DNA of 64,000 nt from Rhodopseudomonas palustris JSC-3b (GCA_000504425.1 KI632513.1:1109491-1173490); one strand, 5' to 3'. Counted from the first letter of the stretch, positions 51,552 to 60,753 are shown. The notes: a model not told the origin generated them from the letters alone. A program made the numbers and translations.

Positions 51552-53774
51552 TCAGGCCGCTGCCGGCACGGCAAGTGGCGGCGGGCTGCCGAGCACCGTC
51601 ACATCCGTAAATCCAACCGCCATTAGCTGCGTGCGCCGCTGCGCCTGCTGGTGCGCCGTCATGTCCGGGTCCGGCAGCACGATGGCATGCGCCTGGGTGC
51701 TCAAAAGTTCCGCGGACAGGTCGGTTGCGGTGCTGGCATCGAGCAGCACCTGGTCATAGACGCGCAGCAGTGCATCGAGCACCCGGTTGAGTTCTGGTGA
51801 GCGCAGCAGCGCCCGGTCGGCACCGCAATGGCCGGTGGTGACCAGCTGGAGCTGCGAAAAGCGGTCGCGATTGATGATGTCGCCGAACGAGGCCTGTTTC
51901 AGCAGCAATTCGGCAAGGCCCGGCGCGCCGGGGTCGGTCGAAATCGCGCGCAGCGCCAGCGATGACGGCGCCAGATTGATCAGCACCACCTTGGCACCCC
52001 GCGACAACAGCCGCGCCAGCGTCAACGCGGTCATGGTGGCGCGGCTCTGCGGACCGGGCCCCAACAATGTCAGCTTGCGTGCCCCCGCCTCGCGCAGTTC
52101 GGCGGCCAGCACTGCGAGGTCGCTGACGGCTGCGGCCAATTCGGGATGGGTGTTGGGCAGTGCAACGACCGGCTCTGGCGCACTGACCGGCGCAGCGATC
52201 GCATCGGCCTGCGGCGGCATGGCCGGTTCTGCTGGCGGTTCGACAATTGGCGCGATCGCCGCGGCGTCCACCGCGCCGACACCTTCTGCGGCACAACTGT
52301 CCGCCGGTCGTTCCGAGGTCGCAGTGACCTCCGGCTGCGGCAATCGCCGCGCCAGCGCAACGCCAGCTGAAAGCAGCAATGTTGAAAGCGTCGCGAGCAC
52401 CACGATCGGCAGCTTCTTTGGATAGGCCGGCGCGGTCGGCGTTGTGGCCGGCGCCATGAGGCGCAGATCGGCCGCCATAGTGTCAGGGGTCGCACGCTGC
52501 ACCGCCGCGCGGTAGGCGGTCTGATCAGCGGCCAATTGCGCGCGCCGCGCTTCGACATCGCGCTGTGCGTCGGCAAGCTGGGACGGGTCCGCCTCGTTTG
52601 ACGACGATGGCTGCGCCGTCAGCTGCGCGAGCGTTCCGGTCAGCCGCTCGATCCGCTCTGCGGCAAGCTGTGCGTCGCGCTCAAGTGCCTGTGCCTGCCG
52701 CGTTGCCTCTGCCCGGATTTGCCGGTCGAGTTCAGCGAGCTGCGCCTTCAGGTCCTTGATGCGCGGATGGCCGTCCAGCAAGGTCAATGATTGCGTCGCC
52801 AGCTCGGCGCGTAGCAGCGTGCGCCGCTCGGCCAGCCTGCGGATCGGTTCGGCGTCGAGCGCCGCGACCAGCTCGGTCGGCCGGCCAGCTTGCAGCGCGT
52901 CCTGGATCAGCCGCGCCTTGGCCTCAGTTTCGGCCTTCTGCGCCCGGGCGTGGTCGAGCGCGGCGGTCAGATCGGCCGGCGTTGCCGGGATGTTATCGCT
53001 GTCAGCCGCCGCCACTTCCGATGCCGTGCGCAATTGAGCGACGCGCGCTTCCGCCGCCGCCAATTGGCCGCGCTGCTTGTCGAGCGCGCCGGACAGCCGC
53101 TGCGCTTCCAAGCTCGCCTGCTGCTGTCGCAGGGTGTGCAGCCGCACCAGATAGCGTTCGCCGATCGCGTTGGCGACCTGCGCCGCCAAGTGCCGATCGC
53201 TCGACTGGAACGTGACCACCAGCTCTCGCCCGGCCTGCTCGGTGCGAACCGTCAGCCGGTCAAAATAGGCGGCGAGCACACGCTGCTCGGGGGTGTTGGC
53301 GAGCGGATCACGGGCAATGCCGACCAATGAAGCCAGCGAGCGCAACGCCGACGGCCGGCTGCGCACCGGATCGAATTCCGGCCGCTCCATCAGCTTGGTC
53401 TCGGCAATCACGTCGCGGGCAAGATCGGGCGATTGCACAAGCTCGATACTTTGCGCGGCCGTCCCGGCATCGGCCACCCGGCCATCAACGCGCACGCTAC
53501 CGCTCTCGGTCCACAGCCGTATTTCGGACTGATAGCGCGGCGTGATCAGGCTGACGGTCGCCAGCGACAGCAGCAGCACCACCATGGTCGGCGCCGCAAT
53601 CTGCCAGGGCCGATGGCGCAGGACGGCGCGCAAGCGACGCAGATTGCGCGCCGCAGCAAGCGGCGGCTCAAGGCCCGCACCGGCGCCGGCCGCAACGTCG
53701 CTGCTGTTCTGATCGATTGCAGCCGCCTGTTCGACAGGTCCACGGCGGCCCTTGCGCCAAAACGCCAAACGCAT
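51552..53774 (-). CDS. polysaccharide chain-length protein (Wzc/GumC-like) with degenerate ATPase domain
   Basis: 740 residues from ATG 53774 (GGGAG upstream). N-terminal Wzz part: membrane helix 1 at about 58-78 (IAAPTMVVLLLSLATVSL), then a long periplasmic coiled-coil (about 215-440, many Ala/Gln/Glu heptads), and helix 2 at about 473-493 (LPIVVLATLSTLLLSAG). The cytoplasmic part is built like a BY-kinase or ParA-type domain, but the P-loop position reads LLGPGPQSRATMTALTLA without the essential Lys, the Walker A-prime region is VVLINLAPSS, and there is no tyrosine-rich tail. It probably acts structurally in exopolysaccharide export. Divergent from the glycosyltransferase gene. Confidence 0.85.
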   Translation of the reverse strand: MRLAFWRKGRRGPVEQAAAIDQNSSDVAAGAGAGLEPPLAAARNLRRLRAVLRHRPWQIAAPTMVVLLLSLATVSLITPRYQSEIRLWTESGSVRVDGRVADAGTAAQSIELVQSPDLARDVIAETKLMERPEFDPVRSRPSALRSLASLVGIARDPLANTPEQRVLAAYFDRLTVRTEQAGRELVVTFQSSDRHLAAQVANAIGERYLVRLHTLRQQQASLEAQRLSGALDKQRGQLAAAEARVAQLRTASEVAAADSDNIPATPADLTAALDHARAQKAETEAKARLIQDALQAGRPTELVAALDAEPIRRLAERRTLLRAELATQSLTLLDGHPRIKDLKAQLAELDRQIRAEATRQAQALERDAQLAAERIERLTGTLAQLTAQPSSSNEADPSQLADAQRDVEARRAQLAADQTAYRAAVQRATPDTMAADLRLMAPATTPTAPAYPKKLPIVVLATLSTLLLSAGVALARRLPQPEVTATSERPADSCAAEGVGAVDAAAIAPIVEPPAEPAMPPQADAIAAPVSAPEPVVALPNTHPELAAAVSDLAVLAAELREAGARKLTLLGPGPQSRATMTALTLARLLSRGAKVVLINLAPSSLALRAISTDPGAPGLAELLLKQASFGDIINRDRFSQLQLVTTGHCGADRALLRSPELNRVLDALLRVYDQVLLDASTATDLSAELLSTQAHAIVLPDPDMTAHQQAQRRTQLMAVGFTDVTVLGSPPPLAVPAAA

Positions 53775-54098
53775 CGAAAACTCCCGACCGCTGTCCCAAG
53801 CGAGTCCGGAGCAATTACACTTCATTAAGGTTGCCGGCTCGTTAATCGGCGCCCACTACCTTAACCTTTGCCGGGATAGCAGCCACCGTGATCGGGATGC
53901 CCGGCTTAGCAACCTAGAGCTGCGCAACACCAGTAAGCATCGCAATATGATGCCCAAATGGAAAGGTCACAGCCAGCAAGCCATGGTCGTCACGCGGGCC
54001 GCTAACTAATTGTTCCAAGTTTTCCGTTAATTGCCGACAGAGATATAATTGCCGTCGCGGTCTTGTCGGCGGCGGCCAAAACTAACGGACATTGTGTC
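53775..54098. promoter_or_regulatory. divergent exopolysaccharide control region
   Basis: 324 bases without a gene, AT-richer than the surroundings. A consensus -10 TATAAT lies at 54044-54049 on the plus strand, about 50 bases before the transferase start; its -35 (TTTCCG at 54021-54026) is poor, so an activator may be needed. No clear promoter for the minus-strand gene was picked out. Confidence 0.4.
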
Positions 54099-55640
54099 GT
54101 GGAACCGATCGACGCCCGCGCGATGATCAGCGCAGCTGCGACGCCAAATGCAGTCACACCATCCGTGCCGGTCGAACGTCGCCGCCGGCTGTCGGCACCG
54201 GCGCTCGCCGTCGCCAATGAAAAGGTCGGCACCGCTTACTCGCCGATCGTGATCACCGGCCTGGTGCGGGTGGCCGACTTCCTGCTGATCAGCCTGACCG
54301 GCATCGCGCTGTATTTCGGCTATGTGGCGCGCAGCGATGGCGCCACTTGGCCCTATATGGCGGCCATCCTGGCGATGACCTCCGCAGCAGTGCTGGCATT
54401 TCAGGCGGCCGACATCTACCAGGTGCAATTGTTCCGCGGCCAGCTGCGGCAATTCACGCGCATGCTATCGGCCTGGACAGTGGTGTTTCTGCTGTTCATC
54501 GGTGTGTCGTTTTTCGCAAAGCTCGGCAGCGAGGTGTCGCGGGTCTGGCTGTCGGGCTTTTATGTCGCCGGGCTGACCGTGCTGATCGTGCAGCGGCTCG
54601 GGCTGCGCAGCCTGGTGCGACGCTGGGCGCGCGAAGGCCGGCTTGATCGCCGCACGGTAATCGTCGGCGCCGATGACAATGGCGAACGTCTGATCCGCGC
54701 GCTCAAGGCGCAGGACGACTCCGATCTGCGGATTTTGGGCGTGTTCGACGATCGCAATGACGAGCGGGCGCTCGACGATTGCGCCGGCGTGCCCAAGCTC
54801 GGCAAAACCGATGATATCGTGGAATTCGCGCGCCGCACCCGGGTCGATCTGGTGCTGTTTGCGCTGCCGATCTCCGCGGAAACGCGCATTTTGGAAATGC
54901 TGAAGAAGCTATGGGTGCTGCCGGTCGATATCCGGCTGTCGGCGCACACCAACAGGCTGCGCTTCCGGCCCCGCTCCTATTCCTATCTCGGCAAGGTGCC
55001 GACCCTTGATGTGTTCGAAGCGCCGATCACCGATTGGGATCAGGTCACCAAGATGCTGTTCGACCGCATCGTCGGCGGCCTGATCCTGATCGCGGCGGCG
55101 CCGGTGATGGCGCTGGTGGCGCTCGCCATCAAGCTCGACAGCCCCGGCCCGGTGCTGTTCCGGCAAAAGCGGTTCGGCTTCAACAATGAGCGCATCGACG
55201 TTTTCAAGTTCCGCTCGCTCTATCACCACCAGGCCGACCCGACCGCGTCCAAGGTCGTGACCAAGAACGATCCGCGCGTCACCCGCGTCGGCCGGTTCAT
55301 CCGCCGCACCAGCCTTGATGAGCTGCCGCAGCTGTTCAACGTGGTGTTCAAGGGCAATCTGTCGCTGGTCGGGCCGCGTCCGCATGCGGTGCAAGGCAAG
55401 CTGCAGAACCGGCTGTTCGACGAGGCGGTCGATGGTTATTTCGCGCGCCATCGCGTCAAGCCCGGCATCACCGGCTGGGCGCAGATCAATGGCTGGCGCG
55501 GCGAAGTCGATACCGACGAGAAGATCCAGAAGCGTGTCGAGTTCGATCTGTACTACATCGAAAACTGGTCGGTGCTGTTCGATCTGTACATACTGCTCAA
55601 GACGCCGTGGGCGCTGCTCAAAGGCGAGAACGCCTACTGA
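54099..55640 (+). CDS. polyprenyl-phosphate sugar-1-phosphate transferase (WbaP/GumD-like)
   Basis: 513 residues from GTG 54099 (MEPIDARAM...); ATG 54123 is an alternative. Five membrane helices: four early ([71 protein letters not shown]), a cytoplasmic Rossmann-like CoA-binding domain ([19 protein letters not shown]), then helix 5 ([21 protein letters not shown]) and the catalytic bacterial sugar transferase domain with [36 protein letters not shown] and GPRPHAV. Attaches the first sugar phosphate to the lipid carrier in exopolysaccharide synthesis. Confidence 0.92.
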   Translation: MEPIDARAMISAAATPNAVTPSVPVERRRRLSAPALAVANEKVGTAYSPIVITGLVRVADFLLISLTGIALYFGYVARSDGATWPYMAAILAMTSAAVLAFQAADIYQVQLFRGQLRQFTRMLSAWTVVFLLFIGVSFFAKLGSEVSRVWLSGFYVAGLTVLIVQRLGLRSLVRRWAREGRLDRRTVIVGADDNGERLIRALKAQDDSDLRILGVFDDRNDERALDDCAGVPKLGKTDDIVEFARRTRVDLVLFALPISAETRILEMLKKLWVLPVDIRLSAHTNRLRFRPRSYSYLGKVPTLDVFEAPITDWDQVTKMLFDRIVGGLILIAAAPVMALVALAIKLDSPGPVLFRQKRFGFNNERIDVFKFRSLYHHQADPTASKVVTKNDPRVTRVGRFIRRTSLDELPQLFNVVFKGNLSLVGPRPHAVQGKLQNRLFDEAVDGYFARHRVKPGITGWAQINGWRGEVDTDEKIQKRVEFDLYYIENWSVLFDLYILLKTPWALLKGENAY

Positions 55641-55707
55641 GCTTTTTGGCGCTTAAGGCTTCTGGCGCTGCGGTCACCGCAGCGCCGCCTTCTTGATCCG
55701 GCCGATC

Positions 55708-57609
55708 TCAGACGTTGATCTGCATGCCGATCTCGACCGCGCGGCCGCTCGGGATTTGGAAATACAGGCTGGCGTCGTCGGCCCATTTCGCCATGTTGAC
55801 GAACAGCCATGACTGCCAGCGCGGCATGTCCGACGGCCGGCTGGCGCGGATCACCCGGCGCGACAGGAAGAACGAGATTTTCATGGTGTCGTAGGCGAAG
55901 CCACGCGACGCACATTGCCTGAGCGCCTCGGGCACGTCCGGCGTTTCCATATAGCCGAAGCGCAGCACGATCCGGATGAAGCTGTCGTTGACGATCTCGA
56001 CCGCCGCCCGCTCGCTGGCCGGCACGCGCGGCACATCTTCAGTCACCACCCGCAGGATGACGTTGCAGTCGTGCAGCACTTTGTTGTGCTTGAGATTGTG
56101 CATCAGCGAGGTCGGCGTTGAATTGGGGTTTGCGGTCAGAAACACCGCGACGCCCCGGACCCGGACCGCCGAGCTTGAGCTGGAAATCGAGCGGATGAAA
56201 TCGCCCAGCTCGGTCTCGTCGCGCACCGATTTCTGCGCCACGATCTTTGAGCCGCGCTGCCAGGTGATCATGATCACCATCAGCGCGGTGCCCATCGCCA
56301 GCGGGATCCAGCCGCCTTCGAATACTTTGAGCAGATTGGCGGAGAGGAAGATCTGGTCGATCAGCAGGAACGGCGCGATCACCAGTGCCGCCGTCGCAAA
56401 ATTCCATTTCCAGCATTCGCGCATCACCAGGAACGCCATGATGCTGGTGATCACCATGGTTCCGGTCACGGCGATGCCAAAGGCGGAAGCCAGCGCGCTG
56501 GAGGATTTGAACGTGAACACCAGAAACAGCACCGCGATCAGCAGCAGCCAATTGGCGCGCGGCAGATAGATCTGGCCCTTTTCGGTCTCGGAGGTGCGGC
56601 GGATTTCCATGCGCGGCAACAGCCCGAGCTGGATCGCCTGCTGGGTCAGCGAGAACGCGCCCGAGATCACCGACTGGCTGGCGATGGTGGTCGCCAGCGT
56701 GGCGAGCCCGACCATCGGCAGCAGCGCCCATTCCGGAAACAGATGAAAGAACGGGTTTTCGGCCTTGTCCGGGCTTGATAGCAGCATCGCGCCCTGCCCG
56801 AGATAGCACAGCACCAGCGCCGGGAAGATGATCGATAGCCAGGCGAGCTTGATCGGCTTGCGGCCAAAATGGCCCATATCGGCATAAAGCGCTTCAGCGC
56901 CGGTGACGGTGAGAAACACCGCGCCGAGCGCCACCAGACCGGCATAGCCGTGATTGAGCAGGAAATCGATGCCGAGCAGCGGATTGAGCGCGGCCAGGAT
57001 GCCAAAATTGCCGATCAGGTTCATCATGCCGCCGATCGCGATCACGATGAACCACAGCAGCATCACCGGGCCGAACCAGGCGGCGACCGCCGCGGTGCCC
57101 CATCTTTGCACCACGAACAAACCGATCAGGATCACCATGCTGAGCGGCATGATGAACGGCTCGAAGGCCGGCGTTGCGAGCTTCAGCCCTTCGACTGCCG
57201 ACAGCACCGACACGGCCGGCGTGATCATGGCATCGCCATAAAACATCGCGGCGCCGGCCATGCCGAGCACCGAGATCGCGGTGAAGCGGCGGCGCATCAC
57301 GCCCTGCAGCAAAGCCATCAGCGTGAGAATGCCGCCCTCGCCGTGATTATCGGCGCGCATGATCAAGAGCACGTATTTCAGCGTGACGATGATGAACAGC
57401 GTCCACAGCACCAGCGACACCACGCCGAGCACCATCGCCTGGGTCAGCGCACCGCCGGCCGAGGCGGCCGCCAAGCTCTCCTTGAGGGCGTAAAGCGGGC
57501 TGGTGCCGAGATCGCCATAGACCACGCCGATCGATCCGAGCGTGAGGGTGGCGAGCGAGGTGGGTCGTGCGGTGTGAATGGCGGCAGGTGCGCTGATGGC
57601 GTCGCTCAT
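55708..57609 (-). CDS. kup: Kup-type potassium uptake transporter
   Basis: 633 residues from ATG 57609 (GAGGACCCG upstream). TLGSIGVVYGDLGTSPLYALKE is the Kup signature, followed by RADNHGEGGILTLMAL, MFYGDAMITPAVSVLSAVEGL and about 12 membrane helices to residue 455; the C-terminal about 180 residues are cytoplasmic (VAVFLTANPNSTPTSLMHNL). Low-affinity K+/H+ symport. Monocistronic; convergent with the glycosyltransferase. Confidence 0.94.
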   Translation of the reverse strand: MSDAISAPAAIHTARPTSLATLTLGSIGVVYGDLGTSPLYALKESLAAASAGGALTQAMVLGVVSLVLWTLFIIVTLKYVLLIMRADNHGEGGILTLMALLQGVMRRRFTAISVLGMAGAAMFYGDAMITPAVSVLSAVEGLKLATPAFEPFIMPLSMVILIGLFVVQRWGTAAVAAWFGPVMLLWFIVIAIGGMMNLIGNFGILAALNPLLGIDFLLNHGYAGLVALGAVFLTVTGAEALYADMGHFGRKPIKLAWLSIIFPALVLCYLGQGAMLLSSPDKAENPFFHLFPEWALLPMVGLATLATTIASQSVISGAFSLTQQAIQLGLLPRMEIRRTSETEKGQIYLPRANWLLLIAVLFLVFTFKSSSALASAFGIAVTGTMVITSIMAFLVMRECWKWNFATAALVIAPFLLIDQIFLSANLLKVFEGGWIPLAMGTALMVIMITWQRGSKIVAQKSVRDETELGDFIRSISSSSSAVRVRGVAVFLTANPNSTPTSLMHNLKHNKVLHDCNVILRVVTEDVPRVPASERAAVEIVNDSFIRIVLRFGYMETPDVPEALRQCASRGFAYDTMKISFFLSRRVIRASRPSDMPRWQSWLFVNMAKWADDASLYFQIPSGRAVEIGMQINV

Positions 57610-57825
57610 CGGGTCCTCTGAAAACAGCCGGGCCGAACCATGTTCGTTGCCCCTGCTCTCAGGTTCCCGGGCGGCGCATAAGGATGCCATTCGGAATACG
57701 GCACGCCGCCATCAAGGCCGTGTAAAGCCGAGCGCTGCGCGCTGGCATCGATATACCGCGCAAATGCCAGCTCGCTGTGCGGCGCGCGCGAGTGGCGACG
57801 AGATCCCCGTAAGGTGCCGGTTCGC

Positions 57826-57838
57826 GGGGGGGGGGGGG
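57826..57838. repeat. 13-base G homopolymer
   Basis: An uninterrupted run of 13 G in the 319-base space between kup and the small membrane protein gene, about 90 bases before the latter. Such runs vary in length by slippage and are also a sequencing risk. No gene reads through it. Confidence 0.7.
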
Positions 57839-57928
57839 ACTCACGCGCAGGCGCGCCGCTGGCGGCTTTCGTGCCCTGTCGAATCGTCCTATGGTTGCCG
57901 ATCAGTTTGTTCTGTCGAGGTAGGTCCC

Positions 57929-58243
57929 ATGCTTGCAGCCGTCTTGGAAGCGATGTCGGCGCTGTTCCTGTACGCCGTGGTGATTCTGGTGTTCAGCATC
58001 GCGGTCGCGTTGTTTGCGCCGCCGATCAAGGTCGCCCAGCAGAGTTTTTGGACGGTGCTGGCCTATTTCGCTGGTGAAGTGGCGGTGTTTTTGGTGGCGC
58101 TGTGGATCGTCTCCGGCCTCGCCAGCATGGGTTTGTTGTCGATTCTGCTCGCGGGCGTGATCGTGGCGCTGGTGTTCGTCCCGGGGCTGGCCGCCAAAAT
58201 CCCGGTTCCGGCCAATGTCACCGGCATGTTCAAACGCGGCTGA
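57929..58243 (+). CDS. small hydrophobic membrane protein
   Basis: 104 residues from ATG 57929 (GAGGTAGG upstream). Three membrane helices: LEAMSALFLYAVVILVFSIAVALF, TVLAYFAGEVAVFLVALWIVSGL and LLSILLAGVIVALVFVPGLAA. No family with a known function recognised. It is followed by a strong terminator at 58270-58291. Confidence 0.7.
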   Translation: MLAAVLEAMSALFLYAVVILVFSIAVALFAPPIKVAQQSFWTVLAYFAGEVAVFLVALWIVSGLASMGLLSILLAGVIVALVFVPGLAAKIPVPANVTGMFKRG

Positions 58244-58269
58244 CCAACATCCGCCTGCCATTCGCAAAA

Positions 58270-58291
58270 GCCGCCTTCGGGCGGCTTTTTT
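58270..58291 (+). terminator. Rho-independent terminator
   Basis: GCCGCC-TTCG-GGCGGC followed by six T (58286-58291). Preceded by four A, so the stem can be lengthened and work weakly in both directions. Ends the transcript of the small membrane protein. Confidence 0.88.
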
Positions 58292-58352
58292 GCTGGGCGC
58301 AAAGGCTGCTCCGGCTTGCGCCCGGCGCCGAACGAAGCTACACGACAGGCAT

Positions 58353-58430
58353 CGGAGCGTAGCGCAGCCCGGTTAGCGCACTAGTCTGGGAGACTAGGGG
58401 TCGGAGGTTCGAATCCTCTCGCTCCGACCA
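58353..58430 (+). tRNA. tRNA-Pro (anticodon GGG)
   Basis: Acceptor arm CGGAGCG (58353-58359) pairs with CGCTCCG (58420-58426), C1-G72 as usual for proline. Anticodon stem CTAGT/ACTAG with loop CTGGGAG, anticodon GGG at 58388-58390. T arm GGAGG-TTCGAAT-CCTCT. Discriminator A and encoded CCA end at 58430. Marks the left edge of the suspected genomic island. Confidence 0.95.
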
Positions 58431-58460
58431 TTTTTCCAAATAATTTACAGCAGCTTAGCT

Positions 58461-58482
58461 TGATCGGCTCTTTAGCCGATCA
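58461..58482 (+). terminator. hairpin after tRNA-Pro
   Basis: TGATCGGCT (58461-58469), loop CTTT, AGCCGATCA (58474-58482): perfect 9-bp stem 30 bases after the tRNA. The following sequence is T-rich but not a clean T-run. Confidence 0.5.
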
Positions 58483-58617
58483 TTACTGCTTTCTGGGTTG
58501 GGTCCACATTGGGTCATCTGGGGGCTTTGGTCCCTGCCCTGCCAAAGCTCAGAATCGTTGCTGCGATTGACCGACGACCGCGCCGAGTTTGGGTTCTGAT
58601 CTCAGTCCCAAAGACAA

Positions 58618-58649
58618 AACCGCCACCCGAGCGAGGACGGGCGGCGGTT
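58618..58649 (-). terminator. hairpin with minus-strand T-tract; rest of 58483-59117 empty
   Basis: AACCGCCACCCG and CGGGCGGCGGTT pair with one mismatch around an 8-base loop; on the minus strand TTTTGT follows. It has the form of an intrinsic terminator for a leftward transcript, but I find no convincing gene to its right. From 58431 to 59117 no coding region can be supported; the short frames there look like chance. Confidence 0.45.
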
Positions 58650-59117
58650 CTGCAGTCCGGTCTGGATTTCACTTCGAGGTTTCACATGGCCCGGCACGGA
58701 GGTGTGCCACGCATGAGGCTGCGCCCGACTGGTTAACGAATCCTTGACGAGGCGCCCCATCGAAACACTAGGGGGGATGACGCCGACACTTGTGTTGATC
58801 GGGTTCGGTAGAGCGCCCCCTCGCCCCGCTGCGCGCTGTTGTAGCCGGGCCGTACATCGGCGCCGCGGACGCTGCAGGTACCGCTCTCCGGGTATTCTCC
58901 TGATCGGTGGCAGCGCCCAGGCAGGCCAGGATACTGGGCGTCGTATCGCATCAATGAATGTCCACACAAAACCAGAGAGCTTGACGGCGGACCGCGCGCA
59001 CCACTCGTTACCAGCCAGCTATTTCACATGGCGGCACATTCAACCTAATTCTGATCATCCGCTTGATTGCCAGCAAAAGTTGCGGTTCGATGGGGCAAGA
59101 AGAAAATGGGGGATCAG

Positions 59118-59618
59118 ATGCGCGTCATTCTGGCGTTACTCTTAACACTTGCATTGGCTGGTTGTCAGACTGCGCAGGCACCAACAACGCCCAGCGGAAA
59201 AGCTGAGGTCACAATACGAGCGCCGCTCGCTGCCATCAAAGCGCAATTGCTATCTCTAGCAATGACGAAGCGATTCAGCGTAACCAAGGACACCGAGTAT
59301 CTACTGCAGATCGAAAAGCCGACAGAGAACATCGGGGCGGCCGTATTGCTGGGATCGAGGTACGACTCGACGCCAGCCGAGCGCGTTGTCTTCACCTTCG
59401 CACCTATGGGTGACAGCGTTCGCGTGGTGGCTGCACTGATGTTTGTGACCAATCCAGGCTCAGCATTTGAGCGCCTAACACCAATCAATGCCGGTGAAGG
59501 CGTCGATAGAACACAAAACACCCTGAACGAATTGAAGCAGACCTTGGAGACACCGCCCCCGACTCAGTCTCCAACAAGGAGCCGCCCACCGTCAAACCAA
59601 GCAAAGCTTGGGGCGTAG
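59118..59618 (+). CDS. putative lipoprotein
   Basis: 166 residues from ATG 59118 (GGGGGA upstream; ATG 59106 possible). Lipobox LALAGC gives C20 as the lipidated residue. The mature part has a small alpha/beta domain (KAEVTIRAPLAAIKAQLLSLAMTKRFSVTKDTEYLLQIEKP, then YDSTPAERVVFTFAPMGDSVRVVAAL), resembling short lipoproteins of Rhizobiales, and a Pro/Thr/Ser-rich disordered tail. Function unknown. Its end overlaps the convergent minus-strand small gene. Confidence 0.75.
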   Translation: MRVILALLLTLALAGCQTAQAPTTPSGKAEVTIRAPLAAIKAQLLSLAMTKRFSVTKDTEYLLQIEKPTENIGAAVLLGSRYDSTPAERVVFTFAPMGDSVRVVAALMFVTNPGSAFERLTPINAGEGVDRTQNTLNELKQTLETPPPTQSPTRSRPPSNQAKLGA

Positions 59619-59806
59619 ATCGTCCTTCGCATCAACTGGCGTCGTCGCGCATATCTGTGGGGCATGGTAGCGCGAGCCCTCAGCCGCACGACATCCGGCC
59701 AGCGATCGGCATCAAGCCGCGTGCCATGACCGCAGGCGCGGCAATAGACCAGCACGGCCCGCGCGCCGGCAGCGCGCATCTCGCCAAGGGTGATCTTGAG
59801 GCTCAT
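59564..59806 (-). CDS. small hypothetical protein, possibly a truncated family member
   Basis: 80 residues. The first 40 (LKITLGEMRAAGARAVLVYC, then HGTRLDADRWPDVVRL) follow a widespread short alphaproteobacterial family of the type E-M-R-x-x-G-x-R-x-x-x-V-Y-C ... D-R-W-P-D-x-V-R-L, whose second half normally carries a Cys pair and G-A-D-x-R-P. Here the second half is basic and unlike the family, so a frameshift or replaced 3' end is likely. This comparison is from memory. Overlaps the lipoprotein gene by 55 bases. Confidence 0.45.
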   Translation of the reverse strand: MSLKITLGEMRAAGARAVLVYCRACGHGTRLDADRWPDVVRLRARATMPHRYARRRQLMRRTIYAPSFAWFDGGRLLVGD

Positions 59807-59888
59807 GGCCGGGACGATAGCGCCGCCTGTCCATTCGGACAGTGGTCATAGACTTGCGCCATTGCGCCGCAGGGCCAATGGTTCCTTC

Positions 59889-60149
59889 ATGCGTCTCCTG
59901 GCCACCATAGCCGCTCTTGCGGTCGTCATTATCCCCACGGCAGCTATGCCGGCCTGTGGCGACCGCGGCGGGCCAGGCTATCGGGGGCCGTCAGGCAAGT
60001 GCGTCGGCTGGGCCGAGTTTGGCCGGGTCTGCGGCAATCCACCGGAAAAGAGGTGCACGGCGGAGAATGTCCAAGAGCGCGGCGACGGCCGGAAGTCGGC
60101 AAGCCGGAAAGACGGTGACGACCAGATCGACGTCGAGGTGAAGGAATGA
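59889..60149 (+). CDS. small secreted Cys-containing protein
   Basis: 86 residues. Signal peptide MRLLATIAALAVVIIPTAAMP, then ACGDRGGPGYRGPSGKCVGWAEFGRVCG and RCTAENV with four Cys, probably two disulfides. I recall this G-P-G-Y-R-G-P-x-G-x-C-V-G-W motif from small exported proteins of Bradyrhizobium-like genomes. The tail is charged. The stop overlaps the next start (ATGA), and the next gene is a nuclease, so it may be a partner or inhibitor; no direct evidence. Confidence 0.65.
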   Translation: MRLLATIAALAVVIIPTAAMPACGDRGGPGYRGPSGKCVGWAEFGRVCGNPPEKRCTAENVQERGDGRKSASRKDGDDQIDVEVKE

Positions 60150-60583
60150 AAAAAGCACTGCTGTTGCTGATCGCGGTCTTGATGCCGCTCGCCGCTGTCG
60201 CCGAGCCGATCGCCCCGGACCGGATCAGGGTGATCGACGGCGACACGATCCGAATCGACGGCCAGCAGCCAGACCACCGCCTCGTCGGCTTCAACGCCCC
60301 GGAAATGCGGAATGCCGAGACCGAGCGAGAACGGGAGCTCGGCGGCAGGGCGACGGCCAGGCTCCGGGAGATCGTCCGCGGCGGCGAGCTCGACTATGCC
60401 GAGGTGCAGTGCTCTTGCCGGCCGGGCTCCGAAGACTCGGCGTTCTGCAACTTCGGTCGCAAGTGCGGCATCCTCAAATCGCGGGGCGAAGACGTCGGGG
60501 CCATCCTGATCCGCGAAGGCTTGGCCGTTCCGTTCATCTGTGGGCCGACGGGCTGCCCGCCGGCGCCGAACCCATGGCGGTGA
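60146..60583 (+). CDS. secreted thermonuclease-family protein (SNase-like)
   Basis: 145 residues. Signal peptide (about 1-19, LLLLIAVLMPLAAVA), then the staphylococcal-nuclease-like core: RVIDGDTIRIDG, HRLVGFNAPEMRNAE with the Arg and Asp/Glu pattern of the active site, RATARLREIV, and EDVGAILIREGLAVPFIC near the end. Unusually Cys-rich (CSC, CNFGRKCG, CGPTGC). Would cut DNA or RNA outside the cytoplasm with Ca2+; some members are inactive. Coupled to the small secreted protein gene upstream. Confidence 0.8.
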   Translation: MKKALLLLIAVLMPLAAVAEPIAPDRIRVIDGDTIRIDGQQPDHRLVGFNAPEMRNAETERERELGGRATARLREIVRGGELDYAEVQCSCRPGSEDSAFCNFGRKCGILKSRGEDVGAILIREGLAVPFICGPTGCPPAPNPWR

Positions 60584-60636
60584 GCCTCGGAGGCCAGCGC
60601 CCACGCCGGCCGGTGTAGGCGTGAAAGGACGCTGTT

Positions 60637-60753
60637 GTGAGCAATCCGCGACACGGAAGGCAAACGACCAGACTCCAGCGTTTCGCTGCAATCGCGACGT
60701 CATGCGCGCTGTTCGTGCTGATGGTGGTCGTGTGGTGGTGGGTGACACAATGA
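60637..60753 (+). CDS. possible 38-residue single-TM peptide
   Basis: GTG start with AAAGGA 7 bases upstream; reads MSNPRHGRQTTRLQRF, then a hydrophobic helix (AAIATSCALFVLMVVVWWW) and VTQ. Basic start and one helix give a plausible small membrane protein. Its stop codon lies within the first unit of the 8-base tandem repeat at 60749-60780. No homolog recalled. Confidence 0.4.
   Translation: MSNPRHGRQTTRLQRFAAIATSCALFVLMVVVWWWVTQ

Noticed and set aside
58509-58967. Short frames on both strands after tRNA-Pro
   Set aside because: They overlap each other and a terminator-like hairpin, and read as low-complexity basic peptides.
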